Source of the DNA: Methanocorpusculum petauri
Lineage (GTDB): Archaea; Halobacteriota; Methanomicrobia; Methanomicrobiales; Methanocorpusculaceae
Assembly: GCF_026891975.1 (NCBI RefSeq)
Contig: NZ_JAPTGB010000009.1
Coordinates: 1 to 64,000, forward strand
Length of the DNA stretch: 64,000 nucleotides
Direction of reading: 5' to 3'
The position numbers and the translations under genes were made by a program. Positions 43,942 to 52,197 of this stretch are shown one piece after another. Position 1 is the first letter of the stretch, and every line of letters begins with the position of its first letter. Below the pieces are notes generated by a model that saw only the letters and a list, made by a program, of their open reading frames with translations, was not told where the DNA came from and did no database searches.

Positions 43942-45318
43942 ATGAAAGAATATAAGACAGTCTCCAAAGTTGCCGGCCCGCTGCTCTTCGTCGAGAAGAC
44001 CGAACCGGTGAGCTACGAAGAGCAGGTCAGTCTTGTTCTGCCCGACGGAACACTCAAGCGCGGACAGGTCCTCGATACCTCTGAGGATCTCGTTGTCGTT
44101 CAGTGTTTCGAGACCACCACTGGTCTTGGCCGTGACACCGGTGTCCGTTTCCTTGGTGAAACGTTCAAGATGCCGGTCTCAAAGACCATGCTCGGACGTA
44201 TCCTCTCCGGAGGAGGAAAACCGATCGACGGCGGTCCGGATATCGTTCCCGACAAGCGTCTTGACATCAACGGTGCTGCAATCAATCCGTATGCCCGCGG
44301 TTCTCCGCGTGATTTCATCCAGACCGGTATCTCCACCATCGACGGAACCAACACGCTCGTCCGTGGTCAGAAGCTGCCGATCTTCTCCTCCGCAGGTCTT
44401 CCGCACAACGAGATTGCACTGCAGATCGCCCGTCAGGCAAAAGTGCCGGGATCCACCGAAGAGTTCGCGGTAGTATTCGCTGCAATGGGTATCACCCGGG
44501 AAGAAGCAAACTACTTCATGGCGGACTTCGAGAGAACCGGTGCACTTGAGCGTGCAGTTGTGTTCCTCAACCTTGCAGATGATCCGGCTGTGGAGCGTAC
44601 GGTTACCCCGCGTCTCGCACTGACCACTGCAGAGTATCTCGCATACGAACTCGGTTACCACGTGCTGGTTATCTTAACCGATATGACCAACTACTGTGAA
44701 GCACTTCGTCAGATCGGCGCTGCCCGTGAGGAAGTGCCCGGTCGTCGCGGTTATCCGGGATACATGTACACCGATCTCGCTTCGATCTACGAGCGTGCCG
44801 GTATCATCAAGGGTCTGAAGGGATCTGTTACCCAGATTCCGATTCTGACCATGCCCGGTGACGATATCACCCACCCGATTCCGGATCTTACCGGATACAT
44901 TACCGAAGGTCAGATTGTTATTTCGCCGGAACTGCACCGTAAGGGTATCTATCCGCCAATCAATGTGCTGCCGTCTCTGTCCCGTCTGATGAACCTCGGT
45001 ATCGGAAAAGGTCTGACCCGTGAGGATCACAAGAAGGTCTCCGATATGATGTACTCCGGGTACGCCGAAGGTGTGGACCTCCGCGGTCTTGTCGCCATCG
45101 TTGGAAAGGATGCACTTTCCGAGCGTGACCAGAAGTTCCTTGAGTTCGCCGATGATTTCGAGGACAGATTCGTCCGTCAGGGTGCAGATGAGGATCGTAC
45201 GATTGCGCAGACGCTTGATATCGGCTGGAACATGTTTGTTCAGCTGCCGGAGAGCGAGCTGGAGAAGCGTATCGACCGTGACCTGATCAAGACCTACCAC
45301 CCGAATTACCGGAAGTGA
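43942..45318 (+). CDS. ahaB: A-type ATP synthase subunit B
   Basis: 458 residues. Non-catalytic member of the A3B3 hexamer: the P-loop lysine motif is replaced by [11 protein letters not shown] near residue 152, as is normal for this subunit, and [18 protein letters not shown] near 263 is a family signature. It starts two bases after the ahaA stop. Confidence 0.96.
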   Translation: MKEYKTVSKVAGPLLFVEKTEPVSYEEQVSLVLPDGTLKRGQVLDTSEDLVVVQCFETTTGLGRDTGVRFLGETFKMPVSKTMLGRILSGGGKPIDGGPDIVPDKRLDINGAAINPYARGSPRDFIQTGISTIDGTNTLVRGQKLPIFSSAGLPHNEIALQIARQAKVPGSTEEFAVVFAAMGITREEANYFMADFERTGALERAVVFLNLADDPAVERTVTPRLALTTAEYLAYELGYHVLVILTDMTNYCEALRQIGAAREEVPGRRGYPGYMYTDLASIYERAGIIKGLKGSVTQIPILTMPGDDITHPIPDLTGYITEGQIVISPELHRKGIYPPINVLPSLSRLMNLGIGKGLTREDHKKVSDMMYSGYAEGVDLRGLVAIVGKDALSERDQKFLEFADDFEDRFVRQGADEDRTIAQTLDIGWNMFVQLPESELEKRIDRDLIKTYHPNYRK

Positions 45319-45324
45319 TTTGCC

Positions 45325-45951
45325 ATGGCGCTGAATGTGAAGCCGACCCGATCTGAACTGATCAACCTGAAAAAGCGGATCAAGTTATCGGAGCGGGGCT
45401 ATAAGCTTCTGAAAATGAAGCGCGATGGACTTATCCTTGAGTTCTTCAAGGTGCTTGCGGAGGCAAAGGATCTCCGCAATGATCTTGCTGTCAAGTACGC
45501 CCGTGCACAGGAAATGATTGCAATCGCAGAAACTGTGGAGGGAAGTATCGGAGTGAAGGCTGCGGCATTCTCGGCATCCGAGAGTCCGCAGATCGATCTC
45601 AAGAGCAAGAACATCATGGGTGTTGTTGTGCCGAAGATCGAGGCAAGGAGTGTCAAAAAGACGCTGACCGATCGCGGATACGGTGTTCTCGGAACATCGT
45701 CTGCGATCGATGAGGCGGCTGAGGCATTTGAGGATTTAGTGGAGACGATTATTCTCTCCGCTGAACTTGAGACGACGATGAAGCGTCTCCTTGACGAGAT
45801 TGAAGGAACCAAACGCCGGGTGAATGCACTGGAGTTCAAGGTGATTCCGGAGCTGATCGAGGCACGGAACTTTATCAAGATGCGTCTCGATGAGATGGAA
45901 CGCGAAGAGCTGTTCCGTATGAAGAGAGTGAAGGGTAAATCGGAAAAATAA
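45325..45951 (+). CDS. ahaD: A-type ATP synthase subunit D
   Basis: 208 residues, a long two-helix central-stalk subunit equivalent to gamma. The N-terminal PTRSELINLKKRIKLSERGY and C-terminal RRVNALEFKVIPEL are characteristic. It ends the operon; a TTTTTTT-containing stretch follows. Confidence 0.94.
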   Translation: MALNVKPTRSELINLKKRIKLSERGYKLLKMKRDGLILEFFKVLAEAKDLRNDLAVKYARAQEMIAIAETVEGSIGVKAAAFSASESPQIDLKSKNIMGVVVPKIEARSVKKTLTDRGYGVLGTSSAIDEAAEAFEDLVETIILSAELETTMKRLLDEIEGTKRRVNALEFKVIPELIEARNFIKMRLDEMEREELFRMKRVKGKSEK

Positions 45952-46015
45952 TTTTTTTTATTTTTTCGTGAATCTTTTTTTTTGAAAGAGATGTTCGGCG
46001 GAGTGTACATTTTGT

Positions 46016-46440
46016 GATTCTTTGTTTGTGGTCTTGCTTGGTGTAACCACGGAAAACACAGACCCCACGGAATTCCACGGAAAAAAACACAGAATACCGC
46101 TGCGCTTACGGAACAACACGGAAAGAATAAGGAAGCGGGAAACACCTGTGGAAATGTTTTCGGGAATCTTTCGCGGTGGTCTTGCTTGGTGTAACCACAG
46201 AAAACACAGAATACCGCTTCGCTTACGGAACAACACGAAAAGAATAAGGAAGCGGGAAACACGTGTGGAAATGTTTTCGGGAGGCTTTCGCGGTGGTCTC
46301 GTTTGGTGTAACCACGGAAAACACAGACCACACAGAATTCCACGGAAAAAACACAGAATACCGCTACGCTTACGGAACAACACGGAAAGCCTAAGGAAGA
46401 AGGAAGCATCCTTAGGAATTTGATTGAGAGAGCTCTGACA
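46016..46440 (+). repeat. Three direct copies of a 115-150 base repeat (left arm)
   Basis: Copies start at about 46028, 46176 and 46293, each opening GTGGTCT(T/C)G(C/T)TTGGTGTAACC and running through ACGGAAAACACAGA, AATACCGC, CTTACGGAACAACACG. Copy 2 lacks about 34 bases present in copies 1 and 3. Copy 3 continues through GGAAGCATCC and GATTGAGAGAGCTCTGACA. Reading frames across this region are products of the repeat, not genes. Confidence 0.9.
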
Positions 46441-46485
46441 AAAATCTCACGCAAAGTCTAAGATACTGAGAGACAATATGAGCAC

Positions 46486-46866
46486 ATGGAAAAATCATTA
46501 TTGTTTGAAGCTGAATCGTACGATATTCGCGGTGCGATATTTGATGTATATCGTGAAATGGGGCCGGGTCTTCTGGAGGCTGTGTATCAGGAATGTCTCG
46601 AAAATGAATTTATTCGGCGAAAAATTCCATTTGAGGCACAGCCCAGGCTCCATCTCAACTATAAAGGGATAAAACTCCGGCAGACATACAAACCGGACTT
46701 TCTCTGTTATGGTAAAATTCTTGTCGAGATAAAATCAGTCGAAGAACTTGGGAAAATACACAGATCCCAACTGCATAATTATCTGAAAATTACCGGATTC
46801 CGACTTGGATTTTTAGTGAACTTCAATCATGATCCTGGGGCCGATGTGGTACGGATCATTCTCTAA
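46486..46866 (+). CDS. GxxExxY family protein (PDDEXK nuclease-like)
   Basis: 126 residues, full length. The family motif GxxExxY is GLLEAVYQECL near residue 29; the nuclease-like core is YKPDFLCYGKILVEIKSVEE (PD near 75, EIK near 85), the pattern of the PDDEXK superfamily. Function is unknown; it may bind or cut nucleic acid. The gene is the only one inside an element whose two arms carry direct and inverted copies of the same repeat, which suggests linked spread or mutual dependence. Confidence 0.85.
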   Translation: MEKSLLFEAESYDIRGAIFDVYREMGPGLLEAVYQECLENEFIRRKIPFEAQPRLHLNYKGIKLRQTYKPDFLCYGKILVEIKSVEELGKIHRSQLHNYLKITGFRLGFLVNFNHDPGADVVRIIL

Positions 46867-46890
46867 GAGCGTCACATCACAAAAACGACT

Positions 46891-47179
46891 ACTTCCTTAG
46901 GCTTTCCGTGTTGTTCCGTAAGCGAAGCGGTATTCTGTGTTTTTTTCCGTGGAATTCCGTGTGGTCTGTGTTTTCCGTGGTTGCTCCAAGCAAGACCACC
47001 GATACAGAGGAACGAAAATGGAGAGAGAGTTCTCTCAATCAAGCTCCTACAATGCTTCCTTCTTCCTTAGGCTTTCCGTGTTGTTCCGTAAGCGAAGCGG
47101 TATTCTGTGTTTTTTCCGTGGAATTCCGTGTGGTCTGTGTTTTCCGTGGTTACACCAAGCAAGACCACAAACAAAAAAG
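46891..47179 (-). repeat. Two inverted copies of the same repeat (right arm)
   Basis: Copies at about 46891-46999 and 47026-47168 are reverse complements of the left-arm repeats, reading CTTCCTTAGGCTTTCCGTG, GTAAGCGAAGCGGTATTC, and ending CCAAGCAAGACCAC. The second also mirrors the extra TCTCTCAATC and ATGCTTCC of left copy 3, and its outer edge (GACCACAAACAAA) mirrors the outer edge of left copy 1. Confidence 0.9.
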
Positions 47180-47285
47180 AACGAAAACGGAAATCTCCCG
47201 CCGGACTTTTGTAAAAACATCATCTCTGATCTTCAGCATTCCCGGTTTACCGGTATGTTAGGGGCAGGGAATTAGAGTATTTCCC

Positions 47286-48035
47286 TCACATCACAATCCC
47301 GCCGTCCACGGAAACAATCGCCCCGGTTGTAAACGAAGCATCATCGGAGGCGAGATACACATACGCTCCGGCAAGTTCCTTCGGGTCTGCCATTCTGCCG
47401 AGCGGTGTAATCGCTTTCATCGCCGCCATCATCGCATCAGTCACGGACTCTGCGACCATATCTGTTCCGACCACACCCGGTGCAACCGCGTTTACCCGGA
47501 TACCGAACTGTCCGAGTTCCTTGGCACAGGATTTCGTCAGACCGTTTACGCCGAACTTCGACGCCGCATAGGCGGTCTGGTTTTTCCCGCCGTAGGTTCC
47601 GACCATTGAACTCGTGTTGATGATACTTCCGCTCTTCTGCGCAATCATCACGCTTGCAACTTCCCGCGTACAGAGAAACGGTCCGACGAGGTTGATGTTC
47701 AGCATGCCGGTAAAGTCCTCATCGCTCATCTCGGTGATCGGTTTTGCCGCGGTGATTCCTGCGTTGTTTACGAGGATGTCAATGCGTCCCCATTTTTTCA
47801 TTACCGCATCGGTCATTGCTTTTACCGAGATGCTGTCTGCGACATTCACACCGAGCGGGAGAATTTCTGCGTCAGGATACGCCGCGTGCAGTTTTTCGGA
47901 GGCTTTTTCCGCGGATGTAAGTCTGCTTCCGCAGACCGCAACCTGTGCTCCTTCACGGATGAATGCTTCCGCAATTGCGTAACCGATTCCGCGTGATCCT
48001 CCGGTAATGATTGCAGTTTTTCCTTTCAGTTTCAT
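47286..48035 (-). CDS. Short-chain dehydrogenase/reductase (FabG-like)
   Basis: 249 residues, classical SDR. The Rossmann motif GGSRGIGYAIA is near residue 12, NNAG near 90, the catalytic Ser near SGSIINTSS and YAASK (Tyr-x3-Lys) near 155. Most like 3-oxoacyl-ACP reductase or glucose/sorbitol dehydrogenases; the substrate cannot be told. It lies just outside the repeat element and is possibly monocistronic. Confidence 0.88.
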   Translation of the reverse strand: MKLKGKTAIITGGSRGIGYAIAEAFIREGAQVAVCGSRLTSAEKASEKLHAAYPDAEILPLGVNVADSISVKAMTDAVMKKWGRIDILVNNAGITAAKPITEMSDEDFTGMLNINLVGPFLCTREVASVMIAQKSGSIINTSSMVGTYGGKNQTAYAASKFGVNGLTKSCAKELGQFGIRVNAVAPGVVGTDMVAESVTDAMMAAMKAITPLGRMADPKELAGAYVYLASDDASFTTGAIVSVDGGIVM

Positions 48036-48124
48036 GAATTGTCATCTCTGTTCGATGATTAGCTTACTGCTTCCTTTGCATAAATGGTTGTTCTTTGCGG
48101 CATTGGTGGCGGATGCTGCACCGG

Positions 48125-48553
48125 TTATTTTTCCGCGAGTGTGTAGCTGGCATCAATTTGCTGGTAAATTTCGTCGATGGGGATCGATCCGTTCAGACAA
48201 ATGGTGTACCAGTGGTTTTTATTCATATGGTAGCCGGGGAAGTAGCGCTGATGGTCCACGATAAATCCAATGTCGTCGGGTTGTATCCGCAGGTCAAGTA
48301 TCTCAATGGGTTCGTCCGAGTCAAGTCCCAGTTTGCGTCCGGGTATGACAAGAAGTGCGGCATACCATTTTTTTGTGTCTTTTCTCCGGAAGATTGCGTT
48401 TTTGGGAAACCGCTGCCAGAGGAATTCCAGTTCATCCTGATAGGTTTCCCGTACATACCGGATTACGTTCCGGGCGTCTTCACTGGTGAACACATTCTGT
48501 TCTGTTTGCAGTTCGGACGGACATGGTTCTCCCGTGGTCTGGTTTGTGTCCAT
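48125..48553 (-). CDS. YjbR/MmcQ-family protein
   Basis: 142 residues. From residue 25 it matches the YjbR (CyaY-like fold) family: ARNVIRYVRETY, FRRKDTKKWYAALLVIP, and the C-terminal GYHMNKNHWYTICLNG, which is the most diagnostic block. Some relatives bind DNA; role unknown. The extra about 25-residue N-terminus is low complexity, so an internal start is possible. A 90-base gap separates it from the downstream SDR gene on the same strand. Confidence 0.8.
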   Translation of the reverse strand: MDTNQTTGEPCPSELQTEQNVFTSEDARNVIRYVRETYQDELEFLWQRFPKNAIFRRKDTKKWYAALLVIPGRKLGLDSDEPIEILDLRIQPDDIGFIVDHQRYFPGYHMNKNHWYTICLNGSIPIDEIYQQIDASYTLAEK

Positions 48554-48727
48554 AATTTTTCCTGTCAGAGTATTTTGCAGTAAATCTGTTTATAGGTGCT
48601 GTCCCCGCAGCTGGTCCTGTTTACTTTGCGCCATTTCTCCGATGGGTTTAATACTGTCATAACGAAACGTTGTAACTACGAGTGATCGCTGTTCTATGAT
48701 AATTGTGAGAGAGAGGTGTCAGGCTCT

Positions 48728-49951
48728 ATGAAATTTGGTACGCTTGCTGATGTGGAAACCCGCGGAAAAACTGTTCTTGTTCGTGTGGATCTGAACTCGC
48801 CGATCGATCCGTCAACCAGTACTATTCTGGATGATAAACGGTTCCGTGAACACGTTCCGACCATTCAGGCGCTGGAGGAGGCAAAGGTCGTAGTGCTTGC
48901 CCATCAGAGTCGTCCGGGAAAGAAGGATTTTACGACACTGGAAGCCCATGCCGACCGGCTGGAGCGCCTTCTCGGTATGCCGGTTACGTATGTGGATGAT
49001 ATTTTTGGCCGGTGCGCGAAGGATGCGGTGCGTAAATCGCATCCGGGCGATGTTATTCTTCTGGAGAATGTCCGGTTCAGTGCTGAGGAGAATCTCACTC
49101 TGAAGCCGGAGGATGCAAAGAATACGCATCTGGTCAGAAAGCTTGCGTCGATGGCGGATATTTTTGTGAATGATGCGTTTGGGACTGCGCATCGTTCACA
49201 GCCGACGATCACGGGCCTGCCGTTTGCGATGCGTACGGTTGCCGGTCTTCTGATGGAAAAAGAGGTGAATAATCTCTCCCGTGTGTTTACGTCCGCACCA
49301 AAGCCGGTGACGTTTGTTCTGGGGGGTACGAAGGTGGATGATTCTATTGCGGTGGCGGGCCATGTTCTGGCGAACGGTACGGCAGACCGGGTTGCGATCA
49401 TCGGGGTTGTGGCAAATGTGTTTTATCTTGCGAAAGGGATCGATATCGGTGCGCCGTCCGCGAATCTGATTAAAACTCTCGGGTACGAGGGTGAGATTGC
49501 GAATGCACGGGCGATTCTTGATGCGTATCCGGACAAGGTTATTCTGCCGGAGTATGTGGCAGTCAAAGAGAATGATGAGCGTCGTGAGTATGGTGTCGGT
49601 GCATCCCCTGCTGACTGTCCGATCCTTGATATGGGGTCTGAGTCTATTGGAATTTTTTCCGCGCTTCTTCGCGAGTCGGGGACGGTTGTTTTTAACGGCC
49701 CGGCAGGGATGTTTGAGGAGCGGGATTTTGCGACGGGGACGTATGAGCTGCTGCATGCGGCAGCCAAGGCGGAGTTTTCTGTCTGCGGCGGGGGGCATAC
49801 GGCGGCGGTTATTGAGCAGCTCGGTCTTGAGCCGATGTACTCACATCTGTCTACGGGCGGGGGTGCGTGTATTGAGTTTCTGACCGGGAAGAAGCTTCCT
49901 GCTCTTGATGCGCTGGAGAAGTCCTGGGAGTTGTTCGGCGGCCGTGCCTGA
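48728..49951 (+). CDS. pgk: Phosphoglycerate kinase
   Basis: 407 residues. The ATG used is preceded at nine bases by AGAGGTG; a GTG four codons earlier overlaps that site. Signatures: VRVDLNSPID near 20, HQSRPGKKDFTT near 58, ENVRFSAEENL near 112, FVLGGTKVDDSI near 200 and FNGPAGMFEE near 325. It interconverts 1,3-bisphosphoglycerate and 3-phosphoglycerate, used mainly in gluconeogenesis in methanogens; enolase lies at the other end of the window. Confidence 0.95.
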   Translation: MKFGTLADVETRGKTVLVRVDLNSPIDPSTSTILDDKRFREHVPTIQALEEAKVVVLAHQSRPGKKDFTTLEAHADRLERLLGMPVTYVDDIFGRCAKDAVRKSHPGDVILLENVRFSAEENLTLKPEDAKNTHLVRKLASMADIFVNDAFGTAHRSQPTITGLPFAMRTVAGLLMEKEVNNLSRVFTSAPKPVTFVLGGTKVDDSIAVAGHVLANGTADRVAIIGVVANVFYLAKGIDIGAPSANLIKTLGYEGEIANARAILDAYPDKVILPEYVAVKENDERREYGVGASPADCPILDMGSESIGIFSALLRESGTVVFNGPAGMFEERDFATGTYELLHAAAKAEFSVCGGGHTAAVIEQLGLEPMYSHLSTGGGACIEFLTGKKLPALDALEKSWELFGGRA

Positions 49952-50280
49952 TTCGTCTGCCGTTTTTTTCTATTTTTTTAATCTGTGAAGTTTTTCAGAA
50001 TCCGTTTTTTTTGATACAGTACCACGCCGCGTACCGGGGATATCCGTACTTCTTTACCGGGGAACCGCAGGTAATTCAGCTGTGGGAAATACCGGCTGGA
50101 TGAAATATGCGGTTTCTGTCCTTATCACCGGGGGGATACGGATATGGTTTTGCGGGAGGGTGAGAAAAATACTGGTGGAAAAATGATGTTTTCTTCTTTT
50201 CTCTGATTTTTTGTACGGATATCTCAGAGTATTCTTTACAAATTCGGGAAAAATCCTGATTTTTTCAAATTCAACCAACA
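49952..50280. other. Non-coding stretch after pgk
   Basis: Starts with a T-rich terminator (TTTTTTTC TATTTTTTT, 49963-49979) for pgk. The rest shows only weak symmetry such as GTACCGGGGATATCCGTAC near 50033 and no supported gene; a minus-strand frame here lacks any protein pattern. Confidence 0.4.
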
Positions 50281-50289
50281 ATTATATTA
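50281..50289 (+). promoter_or_regulatory. TATA box of the DUF3566-like gene
   Basis: ATTATATTA centred about 28 bases before the ATG with no ribosome site between; a leaderless start is likely. Confidence 0.45.
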
Positions 50290-50312
50290 GGAATCTGCAA
50301 CGATTATTTAGT

Positions 50313-50618
50313 ATGGATACAAAAGAAGTCAGACATGTTGACGTCTGGTCTGCTGCGAAACTTTCCGCTGCGATCTATCTCGTTTTCGCTGTTATCTATG
50401 GAATTATTGCGATGATTATTGCAGTCTTTGGTATGGCTGCAATTCCTGGAACATCTGCTGTTGTAACTCTCGGCGGCGGCATTGTTGCTGTGCTTATTTC
50501 TGTTGTCATTGTTGCGGTTCTCGGTATGATCATCGGTTTTATTTTCGGAGCAATTGCCGCGTTCATCTACAATCTTGCCGCGGGTGTTTTCGGCGGTCTC
50601 AAAATCGATCTGGAGTAA
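50313..50618 (+). CDS. DUF3566-like membrane protein
   Basis: 101 residues with two to three membrane helices (about 16-40, 50-80). The opening VRHVDVWSAAKLSAAIYLVF strongly recalls the DUF3566 transmembrane family, in which a short VxxVDxWSxxK motif precedes the first helix. Function unknown. Single gene with its own promoter. Confidence 0.75.
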   Translation: MDTKEVRHVDVWSAAKLSAAIYLVFAVIYGIIAMIIAVFGMAAIPGTSAVVTLGGGIVAVLISVVIVAVLGMIIGFIFGAIAAFIYNLAAGVFGGLKIDLE

Positions 50619-50671
50619 AGCGGTCTGTAATGGTGTCCGGTGAGAGATCCGGATAAAAGAGACTATTTTTT

Positions 50672-51520
50672 TTAGGAGTCCCGTGGTGTTGTTCTGGTAG
50701 TCTGGGTGTTTGTCAGCCGGGTGTAGATCTTTTCGGCTTCCGGGGAGAGTGCGTACAGGTGGCCGTCCATCTGTTTCTGGATGGTGAGGATACGGGTGTC
50801 GAGGTTGATGAGGTGCCAGGAGATGGTGTCCGGGGATTTGTGCAGTTCGCTTGCGATCCGGTAGCGGGTGATCTGCGGGTACTGATGCAGGATACTGAGG
50901 ATTTCCTGATGCGGGGGGTTTTGGAGTGCACGCTGGACTGCGGTGATCAGGGCGTCTTTGTCGGTATCTTTGGGATAATATGTGACGCTGTTGTGTATTT
51001 TAACGGCAGTCAGATTTTTCTTCAGTTCCAGCCGGTGAAGGTGGTATGCCACGGTTCCGCGGGATTTTCCGATGCCGGCGACTATCTGCTGATGGCGGCT
51101 TCCGGGGTGTTCGTCAAGGTACTGGAGAATTTTTGCGGCGGTTGATTCGGGATCGGGGTCCGGAGTGTTTCTCCGGCTGAAGATGACGAAGAAGCAGAGA
51201 CCAAGGAGAGAACTTGCAATCGGAAAGATTGTCGTTCCGACAAATTCTCCATATGGTGTCTCGTCAAAAAAATGACCGATATGTATGAACATGAGGTCTT
51301 TCCAATAGACCAGATTCAACCATCCGGTAATCTCGTGTATCTCTGTCCCGTCATAAATTGGGACGATGTCATAGTCCGCGGGCATAATTTCGTATTCCCC
51401 AAATGAATAGGAATCACTCGGAGGGTGAACTGCACTTACGATTCCTGTCCCATAAAGAAGTACAACTATGCACAATATCAGTAGTCGTACCTTTTTTGAG
51501 ATTGGGAAATTATACCACAT
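50672..51520 (-). CDS. Membrane-tethered regulator with two winged helices
   Basis: 282 residues. A first hydrophobic segment (about 10-29) is followed by an external loop of about 55 residues, a second membrane segment (about 92-112) and a cytoplasmic part with two winged helix-turn-helix units: HQQIVAGIGKSRGTVAYHLHRL (about 142-165) and ITRYRIASELHKSPDTISWHLINL (about 212-236). This is a one-component membrane regulator architecture seen in methanogens. It overlaps the end of a gene for a secreted protein by 11 bases, so the two are coupled and may form a sensor pair. Confidence 0.78.
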   Translation of the reverse strand: MWYNFPISKKVRLLILCIVVLLYGTGIVSAVHPPSDSYSFGEYEIMPADYDIVPIYDGTEIHEITGWLNLVYWKDLMFIHIGHFFDETPYGEFVGTTIFPIASSLLGLCFFVIFSRRNTPDPDPESTAAKILQYLDEHPGSRHQQIVAGIGKSRGTVAYHLHRLELKKNLTAVKIHNSVTYYPKDTDKDALITAVQRALQNPPHQEILSILHQYPQITRYRIASELHKSPDTISWHLINLDTRILTIQKQMDGHLYALSPEAEKIYTRLTNTQTTRTTPRDS

Positions 51521-51962
51521 TTATAGTTAGTGAAAATGATTCACTTCCATTTACATTATCCGCAACAATCTCAAAAGTCCACGATCCTGTTTGAATTGGA
51601 TCTCGTTTGAGAATTACTGGGATTTTATTGTCATCCTGTCCATCAAATCCATCGTAATATGATCCAATGGCTTGATCTGCGGGCGTGTATATTTTTAGAC
51701 TCAGATCATTTGCGGTACCTGCTGTCCACTCTAAATGAACTTCAAGTTTACTTTTTCCTGCTGGGACCTGATAGGTATATACACATGTCTCACCCTGTTG
51801 GATCGTTCCGGTAATCGGTGCCGCTTTCGGTGTACTATTATAGTCATCTAACGCAACAACGATATACTTTTCCTCTGATTCGGGAAATTCAGCAGCTCCT
51901 GCCGGAAGGGCACAGAGCGCAAGCAGAATTACTGCACAAATCACATACATTTTCCATTTCAT
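51510..51962 (-). CDS. Secreted beta-sandwich protein (PPC-domain-like)
   Basis: 150 residues with a clear signal peptide (residues 5-23, ending PAGAA). The mature part resembles the bacterial pre-peptidase C-terminal domain: a strand pattern with GTIQQGETCVYTYQVPAGKS, then LSLKIYTPADQ and TGSWTFEIVADN. Expected to lie outside the cell. The downstream membrane regulator overlaps it, so it may be the external sensing partner. A TATA box 32 bases upstream suggests a leaderless mRNA. Confidence 0.7.
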   Translation of the reverse strand: MKWKMYVICAVILLALCALPAGAAEFPESEEKYIVVALDDYNSTPKAAPITGTIQQGETCVYTYQVPAGKSKLEVHLEWTAGTANDLSLKIYTPADQAIGSYYDGFDGQDDNKIPVILKRDPIQTGSWTFEIVADNVNGSESFSLTINVV

Positions 51963-51990
51963 ACAATTGAATTATCTTTCCCTTTATCAG

Positions 51991-51998
51991 GTATAAAC
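51991..51998 (-). promoter_or_regulatory. TATA box of the secreted protein and membrane regulator operon
   Basis: GTTTATAC on the minus strand about 32 bases before the ATG of the secreted protein gene. Confidence 0.5.
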
Positions 51999-52000
51999 AC

Positions 52001-52051
52001 ATTGAGCATTTCATCCCATGCCCGTGAACTGCATGGGATGAAATGCTCAAT
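52001..52051. promoter_or_regulatory. Perfect 20-base inverted repeat between divergent genes
   Basis: Two exactly complementary 20-base arms (52001-52020 and 52032-52051) flank an 11-base spacer. The repeat abuts the TATA box of the minus-strand operon and lies about 150 bases before the plus-strand gene. It could be an operator, an attenuator in the plus transcript, or a site for a mobile element. Confidence 0.75.
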
Positions 52052-52197
52052 CCATTCATAATGTTCCTGTGCCCATTATCACATGTGGTGTTCTTGAGAA
52101 ATCACAACATCGCATTTCTGAAAAAACAGATTTCGCCCCGCGTGACAGCACAAATCCTGCCACCGTGGTACCAACTGTATTTCAGGAGGGTATAATT

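Noticed and set aside
45875-46454. Several overlapping reading frames of 70-350 codons across the repeat arms, on both strands
   Set aside because: They are translations of the repeat itself (recurring peptide patterns in every copy), overlap each other and the end of ahaD, and lack ribosome sites.
46016-47179. CRISPR array
   Set aside because: Repeats are over 100 bases long, unevenly spaced, in both orientations and without short unique spacers; no cas genes nearby.
46016-47179. Classical insertion sequence
   Set aside because: No transposase and the only gene is a 126-residue PDDEXK-like protein; kept as a candidate element, not called an IS.
46908-47275. Plus-strand frames over the right-arm repeats
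   Set aside because: Same repeat translated; no independent protein features.
50054-50281. Minus-strand frame of 75 codons after pgk
   Set aside because: No ribosome site, no domain pattern, and it overlaps the promoter of the next gene.
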